NCBI GenBank assembly: GCA_052108535.1
Contig: JBQDZM010000007.1
Location: forward strand, 1 to 64,000
Length of the DNA stretch: 64,000 bases
From: Galactobacter sp052108535
GTDB taxonomy: Bacteria > Actinomycetota > Actinomycetes > Actinomycetales > Micrococcaceae
Direction of reading: 5' to 3'
Shown here: piece by piece, positions 19,222 through 27,910 of the stretch
How positions within the stretch are numbered: position 1 is the first letter of the stretch
Layout: every line of letters begins with the position of its first letter
The notes under the pieces: model-generated
Database searches by the model: none
What the model saw: only the letters and a program-made list of their open reading frames with translations
Told to the model about the DNA's origin: nothing
Translations under genes and position numbers: made by a program

Positions 19222-20117
19222 GCCCACACCTCCCACTCTCGAATTCCGGGTTTCCAACCGCGCGTCACGCTCCAGGCGGCCGTGCCGTCGTCGTAGAGCA
19301 CCAAGGCCTCCACGCCAAGTGCGTCTGACACGGTGTTGGGGGAGGCAAAGAAGAGGGCCGTGGTGGCGGCGTCTGCGGTCATCGCGTCAGGGGCGGACGC
19401 GTACGCGGCGGTGACGCCGCGGACGGGACGACCGGTGCGCGCGTCGAGCACATGGTGGAGGTCCTCGGTGCCGCCGGCACGTTGCCAGGCCCTGCGCCGC
19501 GTGGAGGATCCGCACAGCGCTCCATCCGTCAGGGTGACCGCCGCGAGCACGCGCGTGGGGTCGGCGGGGTCCTCGACCCCGAGCCTGCGGGCGCTGCCCG
19601 TGCAGGCCACGTCGCCACCGGCGTCGACGGCGACGTCGCCGTACCCGGCGTCCTTGAGGCAGGTCAGCACCAGGTCAGCCAACTGGCCCTTCCCTAGCGC
19701 GCCCACGTCCAACGCGATGGGTTCCGAGGTGCTGAGCACCCGCCCGTTGATCTCGCAGACATCCTTGAACGCTGGCGCGGGAAGGGTTCCTGGCAGGGCT
19801 TCGAGCGTGACGTCCGGCCCGTACCCCAGGTGGGTCAGGGAGGCCCCGACCAGCGGGTTGACGGCCCCCTCCGTCACGGCGGAAACCAGTTTGTAGAGGC
19901 CCAAAAGGTCGGAGGCGTAGGCGGGCAGTTCCCAACTGCCGGCGTCCCACGCCATCTGAGACACCTTGGAGTCGGGCCGGAACCGAGAGAAGGTTTTGTC
20001 GTAATCCTCGATCACCGCCGAAACGGCAGCGCGGTGCGCTTGCGGCAACGGCTCAGGCGTGTGGATGTTCCAGCGCGTACCGATCGCGTCGAAGGCCCAG
20101 ACCGCCGGCTCAGGCAA
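19218..20117 (-). CDS. apbE: FAD:protein FMN transferase (ApbE)
   Basis: Covalently attaches FMN from FAD to a Ser or Thr of target proteins. At 299 aa it has the family blocks DVGALGKGQLAD, DAGGDVACTG and DAMTADAATTALFF with the Mg-binding acidic and Thr residues. The obvious substrate is the FMN-binding lipoprotein encoded immediately upstream (8-bp overlap). The N-terminus (MPEPAVWAFDAIGTRW) shows no signal peptide or lipobox, unlike exported ApbE proteins. Either flavinylation occurs in the cytosol or the enzyme leaves by an unseen route. Confidence 0.92.
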   Translation of the reverse strand: MPEPAVWAFDAIGTRWNIHTPEPLPQAHRAAVSAVIEDYDKTFSRFRPDSKVSQMAWDAGSWELPAYASDLLGLYKLVSAVTEGAVNPLVGASLTHLGYGPDVTLEALPGTLPAPAFKDVCEINGRVLSTSEPIALDVGALGKGQLADLVLTCLKDAGYGDVAVDAGGDVACTGSARRLGVEDPADPTRVLAAVTLTDGALCGSSTRRRAWQRAGGTEDLHHVLDARTGRPVRGVTAAYASAPDAMTADAATTALFFASPNTVSDALGVEALVLYDDGTAAWSVTRGWKPGIREWEVWA

Positions 20118-20589
20118 CGGCTTCCTCCGCGATCTTGGCCAGAGCCGCGTTGAACCCTTCCGACGTCAGCGAGGAGGACGCGACCACGGAGACATCCGCC
20201 TCGTCCAGGCTCTTCCCGACCACCTGGTCAGCAACGTTCTCTGCGAAATCCGCCTGGAAGCGTTTGGACTGGGAGTCCACGGCCCCCGGGGTCACCGTGA
20301 GGTCTGAGATGACGCCGTCTTCCAGGGTCAGCTCCACGCTGACGCTCTGCAACCCGCCCGGTGAGGTGTATTTCCCGTCCGCGGAGTAGCTTCCGTCCTC
20401 ATACTCGGCACCCGTCGTGTTGGGGCCGGAGGCGGGTTTCGTGTCCGCGTTGTCCTCGGCGCCTTCGGAGGCCGCGGTGGCGCAGCCTGCCGCCATCAGG
20501 ACGATGGCGGCGGAGGCGCTGAGCATGGCGGTGTTGCGCAGAGCAGGACGCGAGCCCGTGCGGGAACTGGTGCGGTGGTGGACGGACAT
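20110..20589 (-). CDS. FMN-binding domain lipoprotein, candidate flavinylation target
   Basis: A 159-aa protein. Residues 1-36 form a lipoprotein signal peptide (IVLMAAGC, lipid Cys C36); no twin-arginine motif. The rest is an FMN-binding (NqrC/RnfG-like) domain with repeats of the YEDGSYSADGKY kind. The acceptor region reads SVVASSSLTSEGF, aligning with the usual SGATYTSEGY motif, so the flavin acceptor would be S140 in place of the common Thr. First gene of the apbE operon; it would be the extracytoplasmic electron carrier. Confidence 0.85.
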   Translation of the reverse strand: MSVHHRTSSRTGSRPALRNTAMLSASAAIVLMAAGCATAASEGAEDNADTKPASGPNTTGAEYEDGSYSADGKYTSPGGLQSVSVELTLEDGVISDLTVTPGAVDSQSKRFQADFAENVADQVVGKSLDEADVSVVASSSLTSEGFNAALAKIAEEAVA

Positions 20590-20719
20590 GTCGCTCCCTA
20601 CTGGTCATGGCTACGAGGCAGTTGACGAACTACGTCGTATTGGATTGCCTCCAGTCTGACGCTTGAACTTTCCCGCATCCCAAGTTGGACCTGTCTCCCA
20701 CCTGTGAAGGTTGGAGGTT

Positions 20720-22534
20720 CTAGTGTCCGACGGCGGCGTTGAGGGACAGCGCCGCGAACGCGCCTCCCGCGGCGCGCAGTTCCGGAGCGCTGCCGCGCTC
20801 CACGATGCGCCCGCCCTGCAGCACCAGCACTTGGTCTGCTTCCTCGATGGTGGAGAGTCGGTGAGCGATCGTGATGGTGGTGCGGCCCTTGGCCAGCCGG
20901 TCGAGGGCGTGCTGCACGGCGGCCTCCGTGGTGTTGTCTAGCGCGGAGGTGGCCTCATCCAGGATCAGGACCTTGGGGTCGTGCAGCAGCGTGCGGGCGA
21001 TGGCCAGGCGTTGCTGTTCTCCTCCGGAGAAGCGGTGACCTCGCGCCCCGACCACGGTCTCCAGACCCTGCGGGAGGTCCCTGACCCTGGCCGAGAGTTG
21101 GGCGGCATCCAGTGCCTCCCAGAGTTGCGCGTCGGTGGCGGTGGGGGCCGCGAGGCGCAGGTTCTCCGCGACGGTGGCGTGGATCAGGTAGGTCTCCTGG
21201 GACACCTCCCCCACCAGAGCGGCGAGGTCGTTGGAGGCCATGTCTCGCACGTCGACGCCGTCGATGGTGACGCGCCCACTCTCGACCTCATTCAGGCGGG
21301 ACACGAGCGAGACCAGGGTGGATTTACCTGAACCGGTTGGCCCCACCACGGCCGCGCTGGTGCCGGCTGGAACGTGGACATCCACGTCGGTGAGGGTGGT
21401 CTCACCGGAGTCGGGGTACGAGAAACCCACTGACTCGAAGCGCACCTCTCCTCGGGCTCGTTCCAGGTCCACCGCAACCGGGTGCTCCGGTTCCCGAATC
21501 TCCGGGGCCAGGTCAAGCCATTCGAAGATGCGAGAGAAGAAGGCCATGGCTGTGACCCACTGGACGCCGACGGACATGAGCCCCATGACCGGTCGGAAGA
21601 GATTGGCCTGGAGCGCGGTGAAGGCCACCACGGTGCCGATGGACAGGCCACCGCCCACGGGGAAACCTGCGGCCAGATAGATCAGGGCCGGGATCGCGGC
21701 GAAAATGATCTGCATGGTGGACATCCGCCAGCGTCCGGCCAGTTGGGCGTGGACCTCCAGCTCGGCCAGGTCGGCGGAGGCCGCTTCGAAGCGTTGGGCA
21801 TCCCGTCCTGTGGTTCCGAGGGTCTTGGCCAGACGCACACCGGAGACGGAGAGCCCTTCGTCCACGCCATTCTGGAGTTGCGCCATCTGTGCCTGCTGTT
21901 GGAGCGTGATGTCGCGGCGCAGCAGGGCCACGCGGCGGGCCACGAGCACGGCGGGCGGGATAACGATGAGGGAGATCAGGCTCAGCCATGGGGAGAGCAC
22001 CATCATGGCCACGATGGTGCCGATGGCGATGGTGAGGTTGGAGGCCACACCCGTGGCGGTGTTGGTCACCAGAGTCTGCATCCCGTTGATGTCATTGGTC
22101 ATGCGGGAGTGGACTTCACCGCCGTGGGTGCGGGTGAAGAACCCCAGCGACTGGGATTGCAGGTGGCGGAAGAGTCGGCTGCGCAGGGCGTGCATGACGC
22201 GTTGGCCCACCCGGGTGGAGATGAGGGTTTGCACCACGGAGACCACCGCAGTGAGAACGGCGACCGCGATCATGGCGATCACGAGCCAGAGCAGCAGGTG
22301 GGTGTCGCCGTGAGGGAGGGCATCGTCGATGACGCCCTTGACCAGGAAAGGCTGGGCCAAGTTAATGAGCCCCGAGGCCACGATCAGGGCGATGACGCCC
22401 AGCAGGGCGGACGTGTGCGGACGGAAGAGGGCCGCGATGCGGCGCAGGGAGACCGGGTGGGCCTGAACCTGGGTGCGGTCGTCTGCACTAATCCGGCGAG
22501 GGCCGGGCGGAGGCGGTGTATGTAAGACCGTCAT
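20720..22534 (-). CDS. ABC multidrug-type exporter, fused permease and ATPase
   Basis: A 604-aa half-transporter of the MsbA/LmrA type. Six membrane segments precede an ATPase with GPTGSGKST, FSGGEQQR, VLILDEATS and IAHRLST. It probably works as a homodimer exporting lipophilic compounds. A GAGGTG ribosome-binding site supports the start. It is divergent from a MarR gene with an inverted repeat between them, the common arrangement for a drug-responsive exporter. Confidence 0.9.
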   Translation of the reverse strand: MTVLHTPPPPGPRRISADDRTQVQAHPVSLRRIAALFRPHTSALLGVIALIVASGLINLAQPFLVKGVIDDALPHGDTHLLLWLVIAMIAVAVLTAVVSVVQTLISTRVGQRVMHALRSRLFRHLQSQSLGFFTRTHGGEVHSRMTNDINGMQTLVTNTATGVASNLTIAIGTIVAMMVLSPWLSLISLIVIPPAVLVARRVALLRRDITLQQQAQMAQLQNGVDEGLSVSGVRLAKTLGTTGRDAQRFEAASADLAELEVHAQLAGRWRMSTMQIIFAAIPALIYLAAGFPVGGGLSIGTVVAFTALQANLFRPVMGLMSVGVQWVTAMAFFSRIFEWLDLAPEIREPEHPVAVDLERARGEVRFESVGFSYPDSGETTLTDVDVHVPAGTSAAVVGPTGSGKSTLVSLVSRLNEVESGRVTIDGVDVRDMASNDLAALVGEVSQETYLIHATVAENLRLAAPTATDAQLWEALDAAQLSARVRDLPQGLETVVGARGHRFSGGEQQRLAIARTLLHDPKVLILDEATSALDNTTEAAVQHALDRLAKGRTTITIAHRLSTIEEADQVLVLQGGRIVERGSAPELRAAGGAFAALSLNAAVGH

Positions 22535-22582
22535 GGCTGTTGGGCACCTCTTTCAGGTCAGGAATGCGGTATATGCAGAGGC

Positions 22583-22614
22583 TACCTCCCTATCTGAGGC
22601 GAAGTAAAGAGGTA
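22583..22614. promoter_or_regulatory. Inverted repeat between the ABC exporter and MarR genes
   Basis: TACCTC (22583-22588) and GAGGTA (22609-22614) form an inverted repeat with a 20-bp spacer in the divergent promoter region. It is a candidate MarR operator; the wide spacing makes this tentative. Confidence 0.35.
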
Positions 22615-22662
22615 ACCACCACATCTACCGGTGGCGGCAGGCACGAATCTAGACTGCACACC

Positions 22663-23160
22663 ATGAACCACAGCCCCTCCCCCCTCCCCGACCTGGTGCA
22701 CACCGTCTCTCGGGGGCTGCGACGCTCGTGGATCCACGCCCTCGCCCCGCAGGGCATCTCCCCGCACGAATGGCGGGCACTGCACATCGTGGCGCACCAC
22801 GGCAACGCGGCAGAGGGCGCCGCAGACCAAGGCAACACAGCACAGGGCGCCACGCCGCTGCGCCAACGCGATCTGGCGGAGGCCCTGCGCATCGCGCCCC
22901 GCTCCGCGGCGGAAGTGGTCAGCAGGCTCGAAGATCTGGGATACGTGGAACGCACGCCACACCCTGACGACAAACGCGCCGTGGTCGTGACCATCACCGA
23001 CGCCGGTCAGGAGGTGGAGTCCAGCATCCGTGAACTGCGAGATCAGGCCGGAAGCGAGTACTTCGCCTCGCTCACGCCGCAGGACGCGGGTGAACTGGCG
23101 CGGATCCTGGGCATCCTGGCGCAGGAGCATCCCGCACCTCGGCGCGGAACAGGGCAGTGA
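22663..23160 (+). CDS. MarR-family transcriptional regulator
   Basis: A 165-aa winged-helix regulator: LRQRDLAEALRIAPRSAAEVV (helix-turn-helix), then the wing in RTPHPDDKRAVVVTITDAG. ATG 22663 (MNHSPSPLPD) fits MarR family length; the longer open frame would cover the divergent promoter. A low-complexity insert (AAEGAADQGNTAQGATP) sits before the recognition region. It likely represses the divergent ABC exporter and itself. Confidence 0.88.
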   Translation: MNHSPSPLPDLVHTVSRGLRRSWIHALAPQGISPHEWRALHIVAHHGNAAEGAADQGNTAQGATPLRQRDLAEALRIAPRSAAEVVSRLEDLGYVERTPHPDDKRAVVVTITDAGQEVESSIRELRDQAGSEYFASLTPQDAGELARILGILAQEHPAPRRGTGQ

Positions 23161-23201
23161 TCTAACAGGTCAGCGATCAGACGGCTCGGTGATCGAACCG
23201 G

Positions 23202-23858
23202 TCAGTGGTTGGACTTCTTCTTGCGGGTCAGCTGCAGCACGATCCCCAACAGCAGGGCCACGACCAGGCAGCCACCCACGATCCACATGAGCCTGACGGT
23301 TCCCGCCGGGTCATCCTTGGTGGCGATGACCACTGCAGAGGATGAGTCCGCCGCCTCCGAAGACTCTGCGGCCCCCGAAGACTGTGTTGCCTCAGTCGAC
23401 TCTGCCGCCGCGCTGGGTTCCGGGGCCTTGCTCGGGGCGGGAGCTTTCTCACCCTCGGTGACCGTGAAGGCGTAGTTTCCGTCTCCGCTGATCCGGTGAC
23501 CGTCGGCGGAGAGCGCGGACCACTGGACGTCGTAGGTTCCGGCAGGCAACGTCCCCAGCGTTCGGATCAGCTTGGTCCCGTCGATCTTGACATCCCCGGT
23601 GGTGACCTCGTCGCCGTCACGGTTGAGCACCACGACCTGGTTGGACTGGGATCCGGGCAGGTCCTGCAGTTCCTCGTTGAAGGTCAGCGTGATGGCGGCG
23701 GGGGCCTTCTTCACGGCCGTCCCGTCACGGGGATCACCGTTGATCAGCTGCGAGTGCGCAGCCGCGGATCCCACGAATACCGGCGCCATGAAGGCCAGCA
23801 GCAGCGTCAGGATCGCTGCCAGGGTCAAAGGGGATTTCAGGGATGCACGCTTAACCAT
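23202..23858 (-). CDS. CopC/YobA-family copper-binding membrane-anchored protein
   Basis: Extracytoplasmic copper-binding protein. A signal peptide ends at SAAA with the conserved N-terminal His next (HSQLINGDP). The CopC fold follows, with SALSADGHRISG carrying the second His ligand. A Ser/Glu/Ala-rich linker leads to a C-terminal membrane anchor (MWIVGGCLVVALLLGIVL) and a KKKS tail. ATG 23858 yields 218 aa and a proper signal peptide; the longer frame does not. It is separate from the PCuAC/DyP cluster. Confidence 0.9.
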   Translation of the reverse strand: MVKRASLKSPLTLAAILTLLLAFMAPVFVGSAAAHSQLINGDPRDGTAVKKAPAAITLTFNEELQDLPGSQSNQVVVLNRDGDEVTTGDVKIDGTKLIRTLGTLPAGTYDVQWSALSADGHRISGDGNYAFTVTEGEKAPAPSKAPEPSAAAESTEATQSSGAAESSEAADSSSAVVIATKDDPAGTVRLMWIVGGCLVVALLLGIVLQLTRKKKSNH

Positions 23859-23904
23859 CACATCCCCGATCCTACCGACACGGACCCCGGGCATACTGGG
23901 GAGG

Positions 23905-24705
23905 GTGACGCACCTCCCACCAGCCACACCGCGCCCCACCCCCGTTCCCGGGGTGACGTACCTGCTCCAGGACAATCCCGGCCCCATGAGCCTGGAGGGC
24001 ACCCAGACGTATCTTCTCCCCGGACGCACGGGATGGATCGTCGTGGATCCGGGGGACGACGACGAAGCGCACCAGGACGCCATAGCGGCGGCAGGCCCCG
24101 TCGAGACCATCCTCGTGACGCATCGGCATCACGATCATGTGGGCGGATTGGCGCGCCTGCGCGCCGCCGCGGGAGCCGCCTCCCGCGGCTTCGACGCCGG
24201 GTTCAGCTGCGGCGCAGACCCCCTGGCCGACGGCGAGTCGATCGCCCTGGGCGCTCCCCTCACCTCGGTCCAGGTGCTCACCACCCCCGGTCACACCTCC
24301 GATTCGATCTCGCTGATCCTCCACAGCGCAGAAGGCCCCGTCGGGGTCCTGACCGGAGACACCCTCTTGGGGCATGGCACCACGATCATCGACCACCCCG
24401 ACGGCCGTTTGAGCGACTACTTAAGTTCTCTGGACCGACTGGCCGGACTGGGGCCAATCCCCGCACTGCCCGCCCACGGCGGCTTCCCCGGCCCGGTGGA
24501 CACGTTGGCACAGACCTATCGCGACCACCGCCTCCAACGCCTTCAGCAGGTGCGCCACGCGGTGGCGGACCTGCGCGCGGCAGGCCGGGACATTTCCGTC
24601 GGGCAGGTGACCGACGCGGTCTATGCCGACGTTGACCCATCCGTGCGGCGCGCGGCCGAACACACCGTGGCGGCCCAGTTGGCACTGTTGGAGGAGCGGG
24701 GCTGA
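23905..24705 (+). CDS. MBL-fold metallo-hydrolase (LACTB2-like)
   Basis: A 266-aa metallo-beta-lactamase-fold enzyme. The zinc motif is THRHHDHVGG, with further ligand regions TPGHTSDS and GDTLLGHG. The N-terminal NPGPMSLEGTQTYLL and the C-terminal winged-helix-like tail (RAAEHTVAAQLALLEERG) are typical of the LACTB2/RNase-like subgroup, whose substrates vary. GTG 23905 is inferred from family N-terminal length. It is divergent from copC with 46 bp between. Confidence 0.85.
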   Translation: MTHLPPATPRPTPVPGVTYLLQDNPGPMSLEGTQTYLLPGRTGWIVVDPGDDDEAHQDAIAAAGPVETILVTHRHHDHVGGLARLRAAAGAASRGFDAGFSCGADPLADGESIALGAPLTSVQVLTTPGHTSDSISLILHSAEGPVGVLTGDTLLGHGTTIIDHPDGRLSDYLSSLDRLAGLGPIPALPAHGGFPGPVDTLAQTYRDHRLQRLQQVRHAVADLRAAGRDISVGQVTDAVYADVDPSVRRAAEHTVAAQLALLEERG

Positions 24706-24719
24706 CTACTGTAGGTGGC

Positions 24720-25502
24720 ATGTCGACCCCTTCCCCGTCTGACGCGGCCGCCCACCGCACCGCCCTGATCACCGGAGCCACCTCCGGAATTGGAGCCGAG
24801 TTTGCCTCCCAGATCGCCGCACAAGGACGCCACCTGATCCTTGTTGCGCGTGACGCAGACCGGCTCGCTGCCAAGTGCCAGGAAGTGGAATCCCGCTTTT
24901 CCATCCATGCGGAAGGGCTGGTGGCCGACCTCCTCACCGAGGAGGGGCAGCAGGCCGTCGAGGCGCGGCTCCTCTCCCACATTGACCCCGTGGAACTGCT
25001 GGTCAACAACGCCGGATACGGGCTCGGCGCAGCCTTCGACAAGACCAGCTGGGACCAGGAACGCGACCATTGGCGCATCCACACGGAGGTTCCGCTGCGT
25101 TTGTGCCACGCCGCGCTTTCTACCATGTTGCAGCGTGGAGGCGGCCGGATCATCAACGTGGCCTCGGCCGCGGCCTTCACGCCTCGGGGCACGTACTCGG
25201 CCGCGAAACTGGCCATGGTCAACTTCTCCGAGTGGGCCAACCTTCACTATGCCGGTTCCGGAATCGGCGTCACGGCCCTCTGCCCGGGCCTGACCCGCAC
25301 CGAGTTCCACGAGCGCAGCGGCCAGGACACCTCCAAGTTCCCCAAGCTCGGATGGCTGAAGGCGGAGAAGGTGGTGCGCCAGGCCCTCTCCGACTCCGCG
25401 GCAGGCAAAGCGCGTTCCACGCCGTCGCTGCGCTACAAGACCGCCCGAATCCTCAGCAACGTCCTCCCCAAGAGCACCGTGGAGCGGGTCGTGGACCGCT
25501 GA
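24720..25502 (+). CDS. Short-chain dehydrogenase/reductase
   Basis: A 260-aa classical SDR with NAD(P)-binding TGATSGIG near the N-terminus, NNAGYG, catalytic Ser in VASAAAF and catalytic YSAAK. The basic residue pattern after the first strand (VARDADR) suggests NADP preference. The C-terminus (KSTVERVVDR) resembles DltE/YdfG-type SDRs. Substrate unknown. It starts 15 bp after the MBL gene and may be co-transcribed. Confidence 0.88.
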   Translation: MSTPSPSDAAAHRTALITGATSGIGAEFASQIAAQGRHLILVARDADRLAAKCQEVESRFSIHAEGLVADLLTEEGQQAVEARLLSHIDPVELLVNNAGYGLGAAFDKTSWDQERDHWRIHTEVPLRLCHAALSTMLQRGGGRIINVASAAAFTPRGTYSAAKLAMVNFSEWANLHYAGSGIGVTALCPGLTRTEFHERSGQDTSKFPKLGWLKAEKVVRQALSDSAAGKARSTPSLRYKTARILSNVLPKSTVERVVDR

Positions 25503-25801
25503 GCCGTCGCAATTCGACGTGGCCGTTGCTCTCCGGCTTGGCCGTCTCAATTCGACATCGGTAGTACCAGTGATGCACTTCATACCCCCTGTCTGCTCCC
25601 CCCGAGATTTCAGGCCAGACGGCCGTTGCCTTGCCTAACACCAATATCGTCCGATGATGGTTTGGATTGTAAATCCACATGCCCGCCTTCTAGGCTGACA
25701 CCGTTGCCCATTAGGTCACGACAGCGTCACCACTCGTGCGATGACGCGCCTACTTCTGTGGGGCAACCCGGTCATTTGCCTCCTATACGAAGAGACACTC
25801 C
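25503..25801. other. 299-bp intergenic region with a direct repeat and the siderophore operon promoter
   Basis: Two 18-bp direct repeats, GCCGTCgCAATTCGACgT (25503-25520) and GCCGTCtCAATTCGACaT (25541-25558), lie right after the SDR stop. Further on, TTGTAA and TAGGCT with 18 bp between could be the promoter of the binding-protein gene. No coding sequence was recognised. Confidence 0.4.
25626..25638. promoter_or_regulatory. Weak DtxR/IdeR-like half site
   Basis: TTGCCTTGCCTAA shares the CCTAA end and several inner positions with the DtxR/IdeR iron box. It lies ~165 bp before a siderophore transport operon, where such a box is expected. Only one half is good, so the call is weak. Confidence 0.25.
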
Positions 25802-26800
25802 ATGAAGTCCTCCATGCGTACCCTCGGCGCCTTGAGCGCTGCCGCCTCCCTGCTGTTCATCAGCGCCTGCGGTTCCTCCGACACCGCCGACGACAAGAAG
25901 GATTCGTCAGCAGCCACGATCACCATCACCGACAACTCCGGTGAGATCAAGGTTCCCCACCTGCCCAAGCAGTACGCGGTCACCGACAACCTCTCCATGC
26001 GCACCCTGATGGACTGGGATCTGAAGCCCGTCGCCGCCGCACGCGCTCTGATGCCGGGCGACTGGGAGTGGACCAACGACGATTCCATCGCCGACTCCGG
26101 TTCCCACCGCGAACCCGATCTGGAGAAGATCGTCGCTGCAGAGCCCGACCTCGTCATCAACGGTTACCGCTACGGCGAGCAGCAGGACAAGCTCAAGGAG
26201 CTGCTCCCCGACACCCCCGTGGTGACCTTCGACCGCCAGGACGACGAGACCCACATCGCTAACCTGGAGCGCCACACCGAGCAGCTGGGCAAGATCTTCG
26301 ACAAGGAAGGCGAAGCCAAGAAGAAGATCGAGGAGTTCCAGGCCTCTGAGAAGAAGGCCAAGGACGAGTACAACGCCGACGAGACCGTCATGGGCCTTGT
26401 CACCTCCGGTGGCGACATCAACTACTCCGACCCTGCAGAAGGCCGCGGCGCCGCCCCGCTGTTCGAGGCACTCGACCTGAAGCCGGCCCTCGAGGTCGAA
26501 AAGGGCGACTCCAACCACGAGGGCAACAAGATCTCCGTGGAGACCATCGCCAAGTCCAACCCCGACTGGCTGATCGTGCTGGACCGCGATGCTCCGCTGG
26601 CCGCCAAGGGTGGCGAGGACGCTGAGGAGTACACCCCGGCCAAGGATCTGCTAGACAACTCCGCAGCACTGAAGAACACCACCGCTGTGAAGAAGAACCA
26701 GATCATCATCCTGCCTGCAGACCTCTACCTGGACGAGGGCATCGAGATGTACACCGAGATCTTCAACCAGGCCGCTGAGGCCTTCGCTGACGCCAAGTGA
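25802..26800 (+). CDS. Iron-siderophore ABC transporter substrate-binding lipoprotein
   Basis: A 332-aa class III periplasmic-binding-type lipoprotein. Signal peptide and lipobox LLFISACG come first, followed by two lobes with VTDNLSMRTLMDWDLKPVA and EPDLVINGYRYGEQQDKLKELLPDTPVVTF segments. It would capture a ferric siderophore outside the membrane. It is followed by two FecCD-type permeases and an ATPase. Tandem hairpins just after the stop probably let this gene be expressed above the membrane components. Confidence 0.92.
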   Translation: MKSSMRTLGALSAAASLLFISACGSSDTADDKKDSSAATITITDNSGEIKVPHLPKQYAVTDNLSMRTLMDWDLKPVAAARALMPGDWEWTNDDSIADSGSHREPDLEKIVAAEPDLVINGYRYGEQQDKLKELLPDTPVVTFDRQDDETHIANLERHTEQLGKIFDKEGEAKKKIEEFQASEKKAKDEYNADETVMGLVTSGGDINYSDPAEGRGAAPLFEALDLKPALEVEKGDSNHEGNKISVETIAKSNPDWLIVLDRDAPLAAKGGEDAEEYTPAKDLLDNSAALKNTTAVKKNQIIILPADLYLDEGIEMYTEIFNQAAEAFADAK

Positions 26801-26811
26801 GTCTGAGTCAC

Positions 26812-26830
26812 CCGTGAGTCCCACTCACGG
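26812..26830 (+). terminator. First of two tandem hairpins after the binding-protein gene
   Basis: CCGTGAGT-CCC-ACTCACGG is a perfect 8-bp stem starting 12 bp after the stop codon. No T-tract follows, so it may act with the next hairpin as a transcript-stabilising or attenuating structure. Confidence 0.55.
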
Positions 26831-26843
26831 TTGACTCGCATAA

Positions 26844-26886
26844 CGTGTGCAGGGTGAGTGCCCCATGGGCACTCACCCTGCACGCG
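26844..26886 (+). terminator. Strong hairpin between binding-protein and permease genes
   Basis: A perfect 17-bp stem (26847-26863 with 26867-26883, loop CAT) extends by three more pairs including one G-U. It shares GTGAGT/ACTCAC with the first hairpin. It lies inside the operon, so it is most likely a partial terminator or 3' stabiliser. It also argues against a permease start upstream of 26921. Confidence 0.7.
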
Positions 26887-26920
26887 TGTCTCTCCTGACG
26901 ACCCCCAACGAACCGAGCGC

Positions 26921-27910
26921 ATGAGTACAGCCACCACCCCTCCCGGAACCAGGAAGCGGCAGCGCCTCTTCACCTGGCCCCTGACCATCGGCGTGATCGT
27001 CGTGTCAGGGCTCCTGGTCGCCAGCCTCTGTGTGGGCGAATACAACATCCTCACCGCAGATGACGGGTGGGAGATGTTCATGATCACCCGCGTACCGCGC
27101 ACTATCGGGCTGCTGTTGGCCGGCGCCGCGCTGGCCATGTCCGGCCTGGTGATGCAGATGGTCACCCAGAACCGTTTCGTTGAGCCCACCACCACGGGAA
27201 CCACCGAGTGGGCCGGGCTGGGGCTGCTGTTGGTCTACATTCTTGACCCTGGAGCGCCGGTCATCGTGAAGATGCTGGGCGCCATCGCCGCCTCCTTCAT
27301 CGGCACGTTCCTCTTCTTCGCTTTTGTGCGCCGCGTGACGCTGAAATCCTCCGTGGTGGTGCCCATCGTCGGCATGATGCTCGGTGCCGTGATCGGCTCT
27401 GTATCCAACTACATCGCCCTGGCCTTTGACGCCACCCAGTCGCTGTCCATCTGGTTCACGGGCTCCTTCACCTCGGTGTTGAAGGGCCAATACGAACCGA
27501 TCTGGGCCGTGGCCGTGGTGGTCGTGATCATCTTCATCACCGCCGACCGCTTCACGGTGGCCGGCCTGGGTCGTGACATGGCCACCAGCGTGGGCCTCAA
27601 CCACGATCGGGTGGTTCTGCTCGGTACCGGTCTGATCGCGGTCACCACCGGCATCATCACCGTGGTGGTCGGCAACCTTCCCTTCCTTGGCCTGGTGGTT
27701 CCCAACCTGGTCTCACGGTTCCGCGGCGACGACCTGCGGTCCAACCTCCCCTGGGTGGCCCTGGGCGGAGTGGGCATGGTGACCCTGGGCGATCTGATCA
27801 GCCGCACCGTCGTAGCCCCGTTCGAACTGCCCGTCTCCCTGATCCTGGGTGTGGTCGGCGCGGTCGTGTTCATCGCCTTGCTGTTGAAGGGACGCAAAGT
27901 TGTCCGTTGA
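26921..27910 (+). CDS. Siderophore ABC transporter permease 1 (FecCD family)
   Basis: A 329-aa integral membrane protein with about nine hydrophobic segments. Family features are RVPRTIGLLLAGAALAMSGLVMQ near the N-terminus and LGRDMATSVGLNHDRV with GNLPFLGLVVPN in the C-terminal half, the ATPase-contacting region. ATG 26921 (MSTATTPPG) was chosen because the upstream start lies within a hairpin. The C-terminus overlaps the next permease start by 11 bp. Confidence 0.92.
   Translation: MSTATTPPGTRKRQRLFTWPLTIGVIVVSGLLVASLCVGEYNILTADDGWEMFMITRVPRTIGLLLAGAALAMSGLVMQMVTQNRFVEPTTTGTTEWAGLGLLLVYILDPGAPVIVKMLGAIAASFIGTFLFFAFVRRVTLKSSVVVPIVGMMLGAVIGSVSNYIALAFDATQSLSIWFTGSFTSVLKGQYEPIWAVAVVVVIIFITADRFTVAGLGRDMATSVGLNHDRVVLLGTGLIAVTTGIITVVVGNLPFLGLVVPNLVSRFRGDDLRSNLPWVALGGVGMVTLGDLISRTVVAPFELPVSLILGVVGAVVFIALLLKGRKVVR

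Noticed and set aside
25640..25710. Further IdeR-like sequence around TAGGCTGAC
   Set aside because: Only about 8 of 19 box positions match; it fits the putative -10 better.
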